Notes: a model not told the origin generated them from the sequence alone. A stretch of DNA of 6,165 nt from an uncultured Collinsella sp. (GCA_902495945.1 CABUZD010000105.1:1-6165), one strand, 5' to 3'. Shown: positions 1 through 5,601, counted from the stretch's first letter. Numbers and translations: made by a program.

Positions 1-776
1 TAGTCGTAGACCTCGTCGAGCGAGCCTGTGCGGTAGACGGTGCCGTTGATATAGGTGATCTGATCGACGGGCAGTCCCGCGTCGAGCGCGTCGGCGATCT
101 CGACGATCGCGTGCTCGCCCATACCGTAGATGAGGATGTCGGCACCCGAGTCGAGCAGTACCGAACGCTTGAGCTTGTTCTGCCAGTAGTCGTAGTGGGC
201 CAGGCGGCGCAGGCTCGCCTCGATGCCGCCGATGATGATGGGGGCGTCCTTGAACGTCTGGCGGATGAGGTTACCGTAGACCGTGACGGCTCGGTTGGGA
301 CGGTGACCCTCCTCGCCGCCGGGGGTATAGGCGTCGGTGTGGCGGCGGTGCTTGGTCACCGAATAGTGGTTGACCATGGAGTCCATGTTACCGGCACTGA
401 CGAGAAAGCCTAGGCGCGGCTCGCCGAGCGCGGTAATGCTGGCGGGGTCGGTCCAGTCGGGCTGGCAGATGATGCCCACCTTGTAGCCGTGCGCGTCGAG
501 GACGCGACTGATGATGGCCATGCCAAAGCTGGGATGGTCCACATAGGCGTCGCCGCAGATGTAGACAAAGTCGCACTGGTCCCAGCCGCGTGCATCCATG
601 TCGGTTCGACTGACGGGGAGGAACTTATCGCGGCCCGGGCGCCAGGGACGGGCGGGCGCAGCCGCGGTATGCGCGGGGCGTGAGCCCTGCGCCTTGCCGC
701 CGCGCTTTTGCTGCTGGTCGCGCTGGGCGTGCTTGCCGTGCTGGTTGTGCTGAGCGTCCTGGGGCTTTTTTGCCAC
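1..776 (-). CDS. ygiQ: YgiQ-family radical SAM protein, N-terminal part (cut by window edge)
   Basis: The visible 258 residues match the Radical_SAM_N domain of the YgiQ family. Recognisable blocks are FLPVSR (52-57), GDAYVDHPSFG (75-85), QPDW (105-108), GNMDSMVN (129-136), DAYTPGG (148-154) and GGIEASLRRLAHYDYW (183-198). E. coli YgiQ is about 740 aa, so roughly two thirds, including the expected CxxxCxxC iron-sulfur/SAM site, lies beyond position 1 and cannot be checked. Family members are predicted cytoplasmic radical SAM enzymes, and their substrate is unknown to me. The start is GTG at 774-776, preceded by AGGAGG on the minus strand (781-786) only 4 nt away; no ATG competes. Before the domain there is a tail of about 48 residues rich in Gln, His, Lys and Ala, likely disordered. 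The gene is divergent from the DUF1275 gene. Family identity is very secure; function is not. Confidence 0.95.
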   Translation of the reverse strand, partial: MAKKPQDAQHNQHGKHAQRDQQQKRGGKAQGSRPAHTAAAPARPWRPGRDKFLPVSRTDMDARGWDQCDFVYICGDAYVDHPSFGMAIISRVLDAHGYKVGIICQPDWTDPASITALGEPRLGFLVSAGNMDSMVNHYSVTKHRRHTDAYTPGGEEGHRPNRAVTVYGNLIRQTFKDAPIIIGGIEASLRRLAHYDYWQNKLKRSVLLDSGADILIYGMGEHAIVEIADALDAGLPVDQITYINGTVYRTGSLDEVYD

Positions 777-813
777 GATTCCTCCTGTTGTTAGTATGCT
801 GCACGTAATTGTA

Positions 814-848
814 ACCAGTCTTTTTGGGACGGCGCTAAAAAGACTGGT
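814..848. repeat. Perfect 12-bp inverted repeat in a divergent intergenic region
   Basis: ACCAGTCTTTTT (814-825) is exactly reverse-complemented by AAAAAGACTGGT (837-848), with an 11-nt spacer. It lies 38 bp upstream of the ygiQ start and about 180 bp upstream of the yoaK start, so it cannot be a terminator for either neighbour. It could be an operator at the ygiQ promoter, a 5' leader hairpin, or a remnant of an intergenic palindromic repeat. I could not identify a convincing -35/-10 pair beside it. Confidence 0.7.
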
Positions 849-1012
849 GGAGTACATGGGCTGGCGGATCGGCGCGTCGATGCGGGCGTCGTTTGTTTCC
901 AGACTGTGTATCTGCGCGTTGGAGAACCCGTCTCGCGCGCACGCCATGTTGTCAATGGGTTACAGTATGAACGGCGGATATGTTTCCGCCAACGCACGAG
1001 AGGGTCGTCAAC

Positions 1013-1019
1013 AAGGAGG
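1013..1019 (+). promoter_or_regulatory. Ribosome binding site deciding the yoaK start
   Basis: AAGGAGG ends 10 nt before ATG 1030. It is the only strong Shine-Dalgarno in the open frame that begins at 796. The conserved family sequence starts immediately after ATG 1030. Confidence 0.8.
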
Positions 1020-1029
1020 ATGCACGACG

Positions 1030-1749
1030 ATGCAGCGTGCCAAACAGATATCGGAGTCTATTGAGCTGGGCATCATCTTGGCGCTCGCCGGTGGCTTTAT
1101 GGATGTGTATTCGTACATTGGGCGCGACCATGTTTTCGCAAACGCGCAGACAGGCAACATCTTGCTGGTGGGCGTGAGCATCTCGGAGGGCAACTGGGCA
1201 CTTGCGGGACGCTATTTCTTCCCCGTGGTGTCGTTTGCCGTGGGCATTATGCTTGCCGACTTGGTGCACGAGCGGTTTGGCAGCGTGATCCACTGGCGCC
1301 AGGTGACGGTGTTTTTTGAAGCCGTCATCTTGCTGGGCGTGAGCTTTATCCCCGGTGGCGGTTACAACCTGCTCGCCAACTGCCTCACCTCGTTTGCCTG
1401 CGGTATGCAGGTCGAGAGCTTCCGCAAGATCCACGGTCACGGCATCGCTACGACCATGTGCATCGGCAACTTGCGCAACGCGCTGCAAAACGTGGACGAT
1501 TACATCATCACCCACAGGCGCGGCTTTTTGGAAAACGGCCTGCTGTACTTTGGCGTGATCTTTACCTTTGTGTTTGGCGCCGTGTTGGGCAACTGGTGTA
1601 TTGAGCGCATGGGCCTGCACGCCATCGTCGTGGCGAGCTTGCTGCTGTTTGTCGCGTTTGCCATCATGTTCATCGACCGCGAGCGCGACTTGCACAGGAA
1701 ATGGGCCCGCATCATAGCTGACTGGCAGACCGCGAGTCTTAAGCGCTAA
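1030..1749 (+). CDS. yoaK: YoaK/DUF1275 family integral membrane protein
   Basis: This 239-aa protein has the DUF1275 signatures: a first segment reading GGFMDVYSYI (21-30), then VFANAQTGNILLVG (35-48), and a central block LTSFACGMQVESFRKIHG (119-136) followed by ATTMCIGNLRNA (140-151). About six hydrophobic segments can be seen, near residues 10-30, 62-80, 91-107, 111-127, 168-188 and 196-215. It is therefore an inner (cytoplasmic) membrane protein of usual family length. Members are often called YoaK; a small-molecule transport role has been suggested, but I know of no firm substrate. The start at 1030 is chosen because a strong Shine-Dalgarno precedes it and family homology begins there. 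The gene stands alone: divergent from ygiQ and convergent with the gene at 1830-2501. Family assignment is secure and function is unknown. Confidence 0.93.
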   Translation: MQRAKQISESIELGIILALAGGFMDVYSYIGRDHVFANAQTGNILLVGVSISEGNWALAGRYFFPVVSFAVGIMLADLVHERFGSVIHWRQVTVFFEAVILLGVSFIPGGGYNLLANCLTSFACGMQVESFRKIHGHGIATTMCIGNLRNALQNVDDYIITHRRGFLENGLLYFGVIFTFVFGAVLGNWCIERMGLHAIVVASLLLFVAFAIMFIDRERDLHRKWARIIADWQTASLKR

Positions 1750-1756
1750 GGTGCAT

Positions 1757-1816
1757 GTTCGTAACAACATTCAGGAGCCAGAAAAAACTATCTAGCTCCT
1801 GAATGTTGTTACGAAC
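1757..1816. repeat. Perfect 22-bp palindrome between convergent genes; possible terminator
   Basis: The arm at 1757-1778 is exactly reverse-complemented at 1795-1816, with a 16-nt A-rich spacer. GCA 1753-1755 and TGC 1817-1819 can lengthen the stem past one bulged T. Five T residues follow on the plus strand (1820-1824), so it could terminate yoaK transcription. The stem is unusually long for an intrinsic terminator, and on the minus strand no T tract follows. It sits between the stop codons at 1749 and 1830. A bidirectional transcript barrier or a small mobile palindromic repeat are both possible. Confidence 0.8.
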
Positions 1817-1829
1817 TGCTTTTTGCGAT

Positions 1830-2501
1830 TTATTCGAGATGCTCTTCAATCCGAGCCCTAAGAAGGGCAATGGCTGTAGGTATTCCAATTGCGGCGGCTA
1901 ATTCGGCTTTATCCAAAACCTGTATGCTAAAGCACGATTGTTTATCACATTGAAGGACGACAACTGAAGATAGTTTCACTTCCCGTTGGCTGAATATATC
2001 GTAATCTCCAAATAGGAAGTTACCTTTTATTGAGTAATTCGGTATGTTCGTTACGCACTTCATCTCAAGTCTGTTTAGGCCATAATCAAACACCGCAACT
2101 TCCTTGTGTTCGATGATGAGCGCAACCCTGGGCATGTTGCTAAAACCACCGTCGACGACAGTGAAGAGTTTTTCATTTGCATCGTCATAAACGGTATATT
2201 TAAGACTCAATAGCTGTCCTAGTGGACCCGTGAACCCATGTTTTTTGATGTTGAGGTTGTCTCCCGCTGGGTTGATGAGAGCCAGAGTATGCGGATAAGG
2301 GTTACCTTCAATTGAGATTCGATATTCGTTTGTAGCCGTCTTGCTCGATTTAGGACCAGTAGCCATCACGCGTCGTCGCCTCGATCGAATTGGAACCGTC
2401 TTCTGCTTCGTGCGGAGAATTACGCTGTACGTTGCAGTACATGCAGCTGCAATAACCGCATGGGCAATTTCTAACAAAATGAATGACGCTATTTGCCGCA
2501 T
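1830..2501 (-). CDS. Putative LURP-one/tubby-like beta-barrel protein, AT-rich
   Basis: This is a 223-aa protein if ATG 2501 is used. Residues about 60-223 show alternating short beta strands ending in a hydrophobic helix. They include YSIKGNFLFGDYDIF (156-170), SVVVLQCDKQSCFSIQVLD (179-197) and AAAIGIPTAIALLRARI (202-218). That pattern resembles the C-terminal half of LURP-one-related/scramblase-like proteins (YxjI type), whose biochemical role is mostly undefined. This assignment rests on fold pattern, not on a catalytic motif. Residues 5-29 are hydrophobic and followed by RRRR (41-44), which would suit a membrane anchor. The start is uncertain. ATG 2501 has no nearby Shine-Dalgarno. GTG 2369 or ATG 2366 have GAGG on the minus strand (2379-2382) 9-12 nt upstream and would yield a soluble protein of about 178 aa. 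The gene is clearly more AT-rich than its neighbours, suggesting recent transfer. Confidence 0.75.
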   Translation of the reverse strand: MRQIASFILLEIAHAVIAAACTATYSVILRTKQKTVPIRSRRRRVMATGPKSSKTATNEYRISIEGNPYPHTLALINPAGDNLNIKKHGFTGPLGQLLSLKYTVYDDANEKLFTVVDGGFSNMPRVALIIEHKEVAVFDYGLNRLEMKCVTNIPNYSIKGNFLFGDYDIFSQREVKLSSVVVLQCDKQSCFSIQVLDKAELAAAIGIPTAIALLRARIEEHLE

Positions 2502-2520
2502 GTATGTTATTGACTATAAA

Positions 2521-2547
2521 AGTATCCTTTTATAAACGTATTGTCAA
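2521..2547 (-). promoter_or_regulatory. Candidate promoter of the AT-rich gene, with overlapping inverted repeat
   Basis: On the minus strand a perfect -35, TTGACA (2542-2547), is followed after 15 bp by GATACT (2521-2526), a 4/6 match to the -10 consensus. The spacing is short. Overlapping it is an inverted repeat, TATAAAAG (2515-2522) and CTTTTATA (2527-2534), nested within TTGAC (2510-2514) and GTCAA (2543-2547), which could be an operator. Transcription would begin only about 10-15 nt before ATG 2501. That would leave almost no leader for that start, or about 140 nt for the alternative start at 2366/2369. Confidence 0.45.
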
Positions 2548-2666
2548 ACATATATTGCTAAAACAGAAACAATTTATAGACTGAGTGGGTCGTGTTCTTT
2601 GGGCGATTGCTCCTATAATCTAGCCTTCGCTGCTGTCGGGAGGGAAGGGCTAAGGCCCCGTTAGTA

Positions 2667-2684
2667 TGTTGAAACGCTTTAACA
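2667..2684. promoter_or_regulatory. LacI/CcpA-like operator candidate upstream of fucO
   Basis: An 18-bp imperfect palindrome (7 of 9 pairs) is centred on CG at 2675-2676; the core reads TTGAAACGCTTTAA. Central CG with flanking A and T runs is typical of LacI-family operators. The core matches the cre pattern TGNAANCGNTTNCA at 6 of 8 fixed positions. Its inner half, AACGCTTT (2673-2680), recurs inverted as AAAGCGTT (2716-2723), overlapping the candidate -35 of fucO. This would suit repression by a sugar-responsive or catabolite regulator; that is inference. Confidence 0.4.
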
Positions 2685-2711
2685 CTTTTGATGTTCTCAC
2701 GTGTTTTTTGT

Positions 2712-2740
2712 TTCAAAAGCGTTAGGATGGGACTTATAGT
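2712..2740 (+). promoter_or_regulatory. Candidate fucO promoter
   Basis: TTCAAA (2712-2717, 4/6 to TTGACA) and TATAGT (2735-2740, 5/6 to TATAAT) are separated by 17 bp. This predicts a transcription start near 2747 and a leader of about 35 nt before ATG 2783. It is the best-spaced promoter on this strand in the gap. Confidence 0.5.
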
Positions 2741-2782
2741 GCGGGGCGTAACGGGTGCCCCGCGCACGATAGGAGGCTATCA

Positions 2783-3949
2783 ATGGCTAATCGTTTCGTT
2801 CTCAACACCATTTCTTACCATGGTTCCGGCGCCATCAAGGAGATCCCCGGCGAGCTCCAGCGTCGTGGCTACAAGAAGATCTTCGTCTGCTCCGACCCCG
2901 ATCTGGTCAAGTTTGGCGTTACCGCTAAGGTGACCGACGAGCTCGACGCCGCCGGCATCGCTTGGAGTCTCTACTCCGAGATCAAGCCCAACCCCACCAT
3001 CCAGAACGTCAAGGACGGCGTCGAGGCCTTCAAGGCCGCCGAGGCTGACGCTATCGTGACCATCGGTGGCGGCTCCTCCATGGACACCGCCAAGGCCATC
3101 GGCATCATCATCAACAACCCCGAGTTCGCCGATGTCCGCAGCCTCGAGGGCGTTGCTCCCACTAAGAACCACGCCGTGTTCACCATCGCCGTGCCGACGA
3201 CCGCCGGTACCGCTGCCGAGGTGACCATCAACTACGTCATCACCGACCCCGAGAAGGTCCGCAAGTTCGTGTGCGTCGACACCAACGACGCCCCCGAGGT
3301 CGCCGTCGTCGACCCCGATATGATGGCTTCCATGCCCGCCGGCCTGACCGCCTCTACCGGAATGGACGCTCTGACCCACGCCATCGAGGGCTACACCACC
3401 AAGGGCGCCTGGGAGCTTTCCGACATGTTCCACTTTGAGGCCATTAAGCTGATCAGCGAGCACCTGCGCGACTCTGTTGCCGAGGCCAAGTCCGGCCAGC
3501 CCGGCTCCGGCCGTGAGGGCATGGCTCTTGGTCAGTATGTCGCCGGCATGGGCTTCTCCAATGTTGGCCTGGGCATCGACCACGCCATGGCTCACACCCT
3601 GTCCGCCCACTACGATACCCCGCACGGCGTCGCTTGCGCCATGCTGCTGCCGATCGCCATGGAGTTCAACAAGCCGGTTTGCGCCGAGCGCCTGGCCAAG
3701 GTTGCCGTCGCCATGGGCGTTGACACCACGGGCATGAGCACCGACGAGGCCGCCGACGCCGCTATCGCCGCCGTCAAACAGCTTTCCGCCGACGTGAACA
3801 TCCCGCACGTCTGCGAGGCCATGAAGGCCGACGAGATCGAGGTCCTGGCCAAGGACGCCATGGCCGACGCCTGCTTCCCGGGTAATCCGCGCGAGGCGAC
3901 GCTCGACGACGTCATCGAGCTCTTCAAGAAGATCTGCCCGGCTGCCTAG
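2783..3949 (+). CDS. fucO: Lactaldehyde reductase / L-1,2-propanediol oxidoreductase (iron-containing alcohol dehydrogenase)
   Basis: This 388-aa protein is collinear with E. coli FucO (about 383 aa), with long near-identical stretches such as NNPEFADVRSLEG (111-123), TTAGTAAEVTINYVITD (139-155), MALGQYVAGMGFSNVGLG (247-264) and GNPREATL (367-374). FucO is a cytoplasmic group III iron-dependent dehydrogenase that interconverts lactaldehyde and 1,2-propanediol with NAD(H), regenerating NAD+ in anaerobic fucose and rhamnose breakdown. The expected iron ligands are present: D195 and H199 (MDALTHA), H267 and H281. The nucleotide-binding GGGS is at 95-98, and D38 corresponds to the residue that favours NAD over NADP in FucO. 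A short insertion near residues 236-243 explains the extra length. AGGAGG (2771-2776) lies 6 nt before ATG. Codon use is strongly biased (GCC, ATC, AAG, GAG), suggesting high expression. No fucose or rhamnose genes adjoin it, so other aldehydes are possible substrates. Confidence 0.95.
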   Translation: MANRFVLNTISYHGSGAIKEIPGELQRRGYKKIFVCSDPDLVKFGVTAKVTDELDAAGIAWSLYSEIKPNPTIQNVKDGVEAFKAAEADAIVTIGGGSSMDTAKAIGIIINNPEFADVRSLEGVAPTKNHAVFTIAVPTTAGTAAEVTINYVITDPEKVRKFVCVDTNDAPEVAVVDPDMMASMPAGLTASTGMDALTHAIEGYTTKGAWELSDMFHFEAIKLISEHLRDSVAEAKSGQPGSGREGMALGQYVAGMGFSNVGLGIDHAMAHTLSAHYDTPHGVACAMLLPIAMEFNKPVCAERLAKVAVAMGVDTTGMSTDEAADAAIAAVKQLSADVNIPHVCEAMKADEIEVLAKDAMADACFPGNPREATLDDVIELFKKICPAA

Positions 3950-4002
3950 CCTAGTTTGGTGTTCTTTCGCCTGTAGGCGTATGGACTTTTGGCTTGCCGC
4001 TG

Positions 4003-4034
4003 GCCCCGCCGTGCTACGCACGGCGGGGCTTTTT
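4003..4034 (+). terminator. Intrinsic terminator of fucO
   Basis: A perfect 12-bp GC-rich stem, GCCCCGCCGTGC (4003-4014) with GCACGGCGGGGC (4018-4029), has a 3-nt loop and is followed by five T residues (4030-4034). It lies about 50 bp after the fucO stop. Confidence 0.93.
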
Positions 4035-4110
4035 GTGCTGCGTCGATGCCCCGAGACGGGCAAAACCAAGGCATACTGTCCGCTGCGGATAGGTGGTGCA
4101 CTTCCCAGCG

Positions 4111-4133
4111 TGCATTTTTGGGAGTATTCAGCA
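4111..4133 (+). repeat. Inverted motif, left copy
   Basis: The 23-nt motif has the form TGCAT, 5 nt, GGAGTATTC, 1 nt, GCA. The same pattern occurs on the minus strand at 4320-4342, with 17 of 23 positions identical. The left copy also pairs with downstream sequence, so that 4111-4149 can form a 14-bp stem in plus-strand RNA: TGCATTTTT and GAG pair exactly, with two G-U pairs between them. Confidence 0.6.
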
Positions 4134-4319
4134 AGCTCTTAAAAATGCATAACGTTTTGAATGGCCCGTAGTGGCCCGCAGGCGCCCATCGACAGCCATT
4201 GTGGGCGGGCTATCGATGAGTGGAGGGGGTTGTTACTGAGTTTCTGCTTTGCGACGACCTGCAACACTGCTGTAACCACGTCGTTTTGTCGTTTGTGATG
4301 GGGCCGTTGGGGGCCGCGG

Positions 4320-4342
4320 TGCAGAATACTCCGTGTTATGCA
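4320..4342 (-). repeat. Inverted motif, right copy
   Basis: On the minus strand this reads TGCAT, AACAC, GGAGTATTC, T, GCA, matching the copy at 4111-4133 in the TGCAT, GGAGTATTC and GCA blocks. The two copies face each other about 232 bp apart end to end, as terminal inverted repeats would. No obvious target-site duplication is seen (flanks CAGCG and CGGCC). Two binding sites for one protein is an alternative explanation. Confidence 0.6.
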
Positions 4343-4455
4343 CGGCCGAAGGTGGGGTACCCTGAGACGAAGCAAAAAGATTCCTCATTTCTATGCAAAT
4401 ACCGATAGGATTTATACAAGATTGTGATTGTAAGCCGTGCGCGTGCGCAAAATCG

Positions 4456-4499
4456 GCGCGAGGACGTCTAGAGGTGGCTCGGCTCCCAGAGCCTTGCGC
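4456..4499 (+). other. Possible leader hairpin upstream of the M42 gene
   Basis: GCGCGAGG (4456-4463) can pair with CCTTGCGC (4492-4499), including one G-U pair. An alternative inner hairpin, GGCTC (4481-4485) with GAGCC (4489-4493), competes for the last bases. No T tract follows, so a simple terminator is unlikely. Confidence 0.3.
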
Positions 4500-4541
4500 G
4501 CGCAGAACGGTTAAAATCGGGACTCGGTCTTAGTTTTACTT

Positions 4542-4548
4542 GGAAGGA
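4542..4548 (+). promoter_or_regulatory. Ribosome binding site deciding the M42 start
   Basis: GGAAGGA (4542-4548) overlaps the first in-frame ATG (4548), which therefore cannot use it. The ATG at 4554 follows it by 5 nt, which is suitable, so 4554 is chosen. Confidence 0.75.
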
Positions 4549-4553
4549 TGCAT

Positions 4554-5594
4554 ATGGCTTCTGATATTGCTTCTTTAGAGGGGACGCTCTCCTATATTGC
4601 GGGACAGCTTAAGACGCTGACTTCTATTGCTTCGCCTACGGGCTATACCCGTGCGGCGACTGATTATCTGATGGAAACGTTGCGCGATATGGGCTTTGGC
4701 CCCGAGCGTTCCAATAAGGGCAACGTACTGGTCGAGCTTGGCGGCGAGGGCGAGCCGCTTGTGTTGGCGAGCCATGTCGATACCCTGGGCGCCATGGTGC
4801 GCTCCATCAAGGACAATGGTCGCCTGCGTCCCACGACGCTCGGCGGGCACCAGTGGTCTACGGCCGATGGCGAGAACTGCACCGTCTACACGCGTGACGG
4901 CAATGTGTACACGGGTGTGGTCCTCAATACCGAGCCTTCGGCGCATGTGGCCGATGAGCCGGTCAAGGCCATCGAGAAGAACATGGAAATCCTGCTCGAT
5001 GAGAATGTCGACAGCAAAGATGATGTGCTCGAGCTGGGCATTCAGACGGGCGACATCATCGCTATGGATCCGCGTACCACGGTGACGGAAAGCGGCTACA
5101 TTAAGAGCCGCTTCCTGGATGACAAACTGTCGGCGTCGATTCTGCTGGGTCTGGCCCGCGCCGTTGCTGACGGCGAGGTGTCGCTTTCGCGCAAGGTGTC
5201 GCTGCTCTTTACCGTGTACGAGGAGGTCGGCCACGGCGGTGCTTTCGTGCCGGCCGACACGCGCGAGATGATCAGCGTTGACATGGGCTGCGTGGGCGAC
5301 GACCTGGGCTGCACCGAGCGCATGGTTTCGATCTGCGCCAAGGATTCGGGCGGCCCCTACAACTACGATCTGGTGACCACGCTGTCCAATATCGCGCGCG
5401 AGCTTGAGCTCGATTACGCCATCGATGTGTACCCACACTACGGCTCCGACGTCGAGGCCACGCTTTCTGCCGGCTACGATATCCGTCACGGCCTGATCGG
5501 CCCCGGTGTGTACGCGAGCCACAACTACGAGCGCAGCCACATCGACGGCGTGCGCAACACCTTTGAACTGGTTCGCGCCTACGTTCAGCGCTAG
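4554..5594 (+). CDS. M42 family metallo-aminopeptidase
   Basis: This 346-aa protein is the usual length for the family. Family M42 enzymes are cytoplasmic, dinuclear-metal (Zn or Co) aminopeptidases of the TET / glutamyl-aminopeptidase / deblocking type. They form large oligomers and trim peptides from protein turnover. The metal and catalytic residues can be placed: H74 and D76 in SHVDT, D190 in FLDDK, the E223-E224 pair in YEEVGHGG (catalytic base and metal ligand), D243 in SVDMG and H323 in ASHNYE. A beta-barrel insert of the M42 type falls between about residues 80 and 175 and includes TTLGGHQWST (94-103). No signal peptide is present. ATG 4554 is preferred over ATG 4548 because of Shine-Dalgarno spacing. 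The gene is monocistronic, with a long non-coding upstream region, and convergent with the HipA-like gene. Exact peptide specificity cannot be read from sequence. Confidence 0.93.
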   Translation: MASDIASLEGTLSYIAGQLKTLTSIASPTGYTRAATDYLMETLRDMGFGPERSNKGNVLVELGGEGEPLVLASHVDTLGAMVRSIKDNGRLRPTTLGGHQWSTADGENCTVYTRDGNVYTGVVLNTEPSAHVADEPVKAIEKNMEILLDENVDSKDDVLELGIQTGDIIAMDPRTTVTESGYIKSRFLDDKLSASILLGLARAVADGEVSLSRKVSLLFTVYEEVGHGGAFVPADTREMISVDMGCVGDDLGCTERMVSICAKDSGGPYNYDLVTTLSNIARELELDYAIDVYPHYGSDVEATLSAGYDIRHGLIGPGVYASHNYERSHIDGVRNTFELVRAYVQR

Positions 5595-5601
5595 GGGAGC
5601 A

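Larger units (their letters stand above)
777..1029. other. Divergent intergenic region, ygiQ / yoaK
   Basis: This 253-bp gap separates two divergent genes and should contain both promoters. Apart from the two ribosome binding sites and the inverted repeat at 814-848, I see no strong sigma-70 type promoter. The frame leading into yoaK stays open back to position 796. That leftward extension has no DUF1275 similarity and no Shine-Dalgarno, so I treat it as non-coding. Confidence 0.55.
2502..2782. other. Divergent regulatory region upstream of fucO
   Basis: This 281-bp gap serves the AT-rich gene (minus) and fucO (plus). Besides the elements listed separately it has a perfect TATAAT at 2614-2619 without a clear -35. 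Just after it comes an imperfect hairpin, TAGCCTTC (2621-2628) with GAAGGGCTA (2644-2652). A second hairpin, GCGGGGC (2741-2747) with GCCCCGC (2757-2763), would lie at the 5' end of the proximal fucO transcript. I see no convincing open frame here. Confidence 0.5.
4035..4553. other. Long intergenic region, fucO terminator to M42 gene
   Basis: About 520 bp without a gene I can support. It contains two related inverted 23-nt motifs (4111-4133 and 4320-4342), a predicted 14-bp RNA stem (4111-4149) and two overlapping complementary pairings (4183-4217). A further hairpin lies before the M42 gene. The only long minus-strand frame (about 4139-4375, TTG start) is Arg/His/Pro-rich and runs through the repeats, so I do not call it. 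TAAAAT at 4512-4517 might be a -10 for the M42 gene, but no good -35 precedes it at normal spacing. Confidence 0.6.

Noticed and set aside
796..1029. N-terminal extension of the DUF1275 gene to ATG 796
   Set aside because: No Shine-Dalgarno at the early start and no family similarity in the extra 78 residues. A strong AAGGAGG sits just before ATG 1030, where the conserved sequence begins.
952..1770. Long 272-codon minus-strand frame opposite yoaK
   Set aside because: It is antisense to a clear DUF1275 gene; the His/Ala/Gln-rich composition is typical of a shadow frame in GC-rich coding DNA.
2780..4069. 429-codon minus-strand frame opposite fucO
   Set aside because: It mirrors the codon bias of fucO, giving Gly/Val/Asp/His repeats, and runs through the fucO terminator. 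It is a shadow frame.
4139..4375. 78-codon minus-strand frame with TTG start and a weak AGGA upstream
   Set aside because: Arg/His/Pro-rich with no domain, and it reads through both inverted motifs of the intergenic block. It is better explained as chance.
4220..4408. 62-codon plus-strand frame in the fucO-M42 gap
   Set aside because: No good initiation signal for a 62-aa product that I do not recognise, and it overlaps the right inverted motif.
4035..4553. tRNA or known riboswitch in the long gap
   Set aside because: I looked for cloverleaf arms and a TTCGANNC loop and for familiar riboswitch cores and found none, only simple hairpins.
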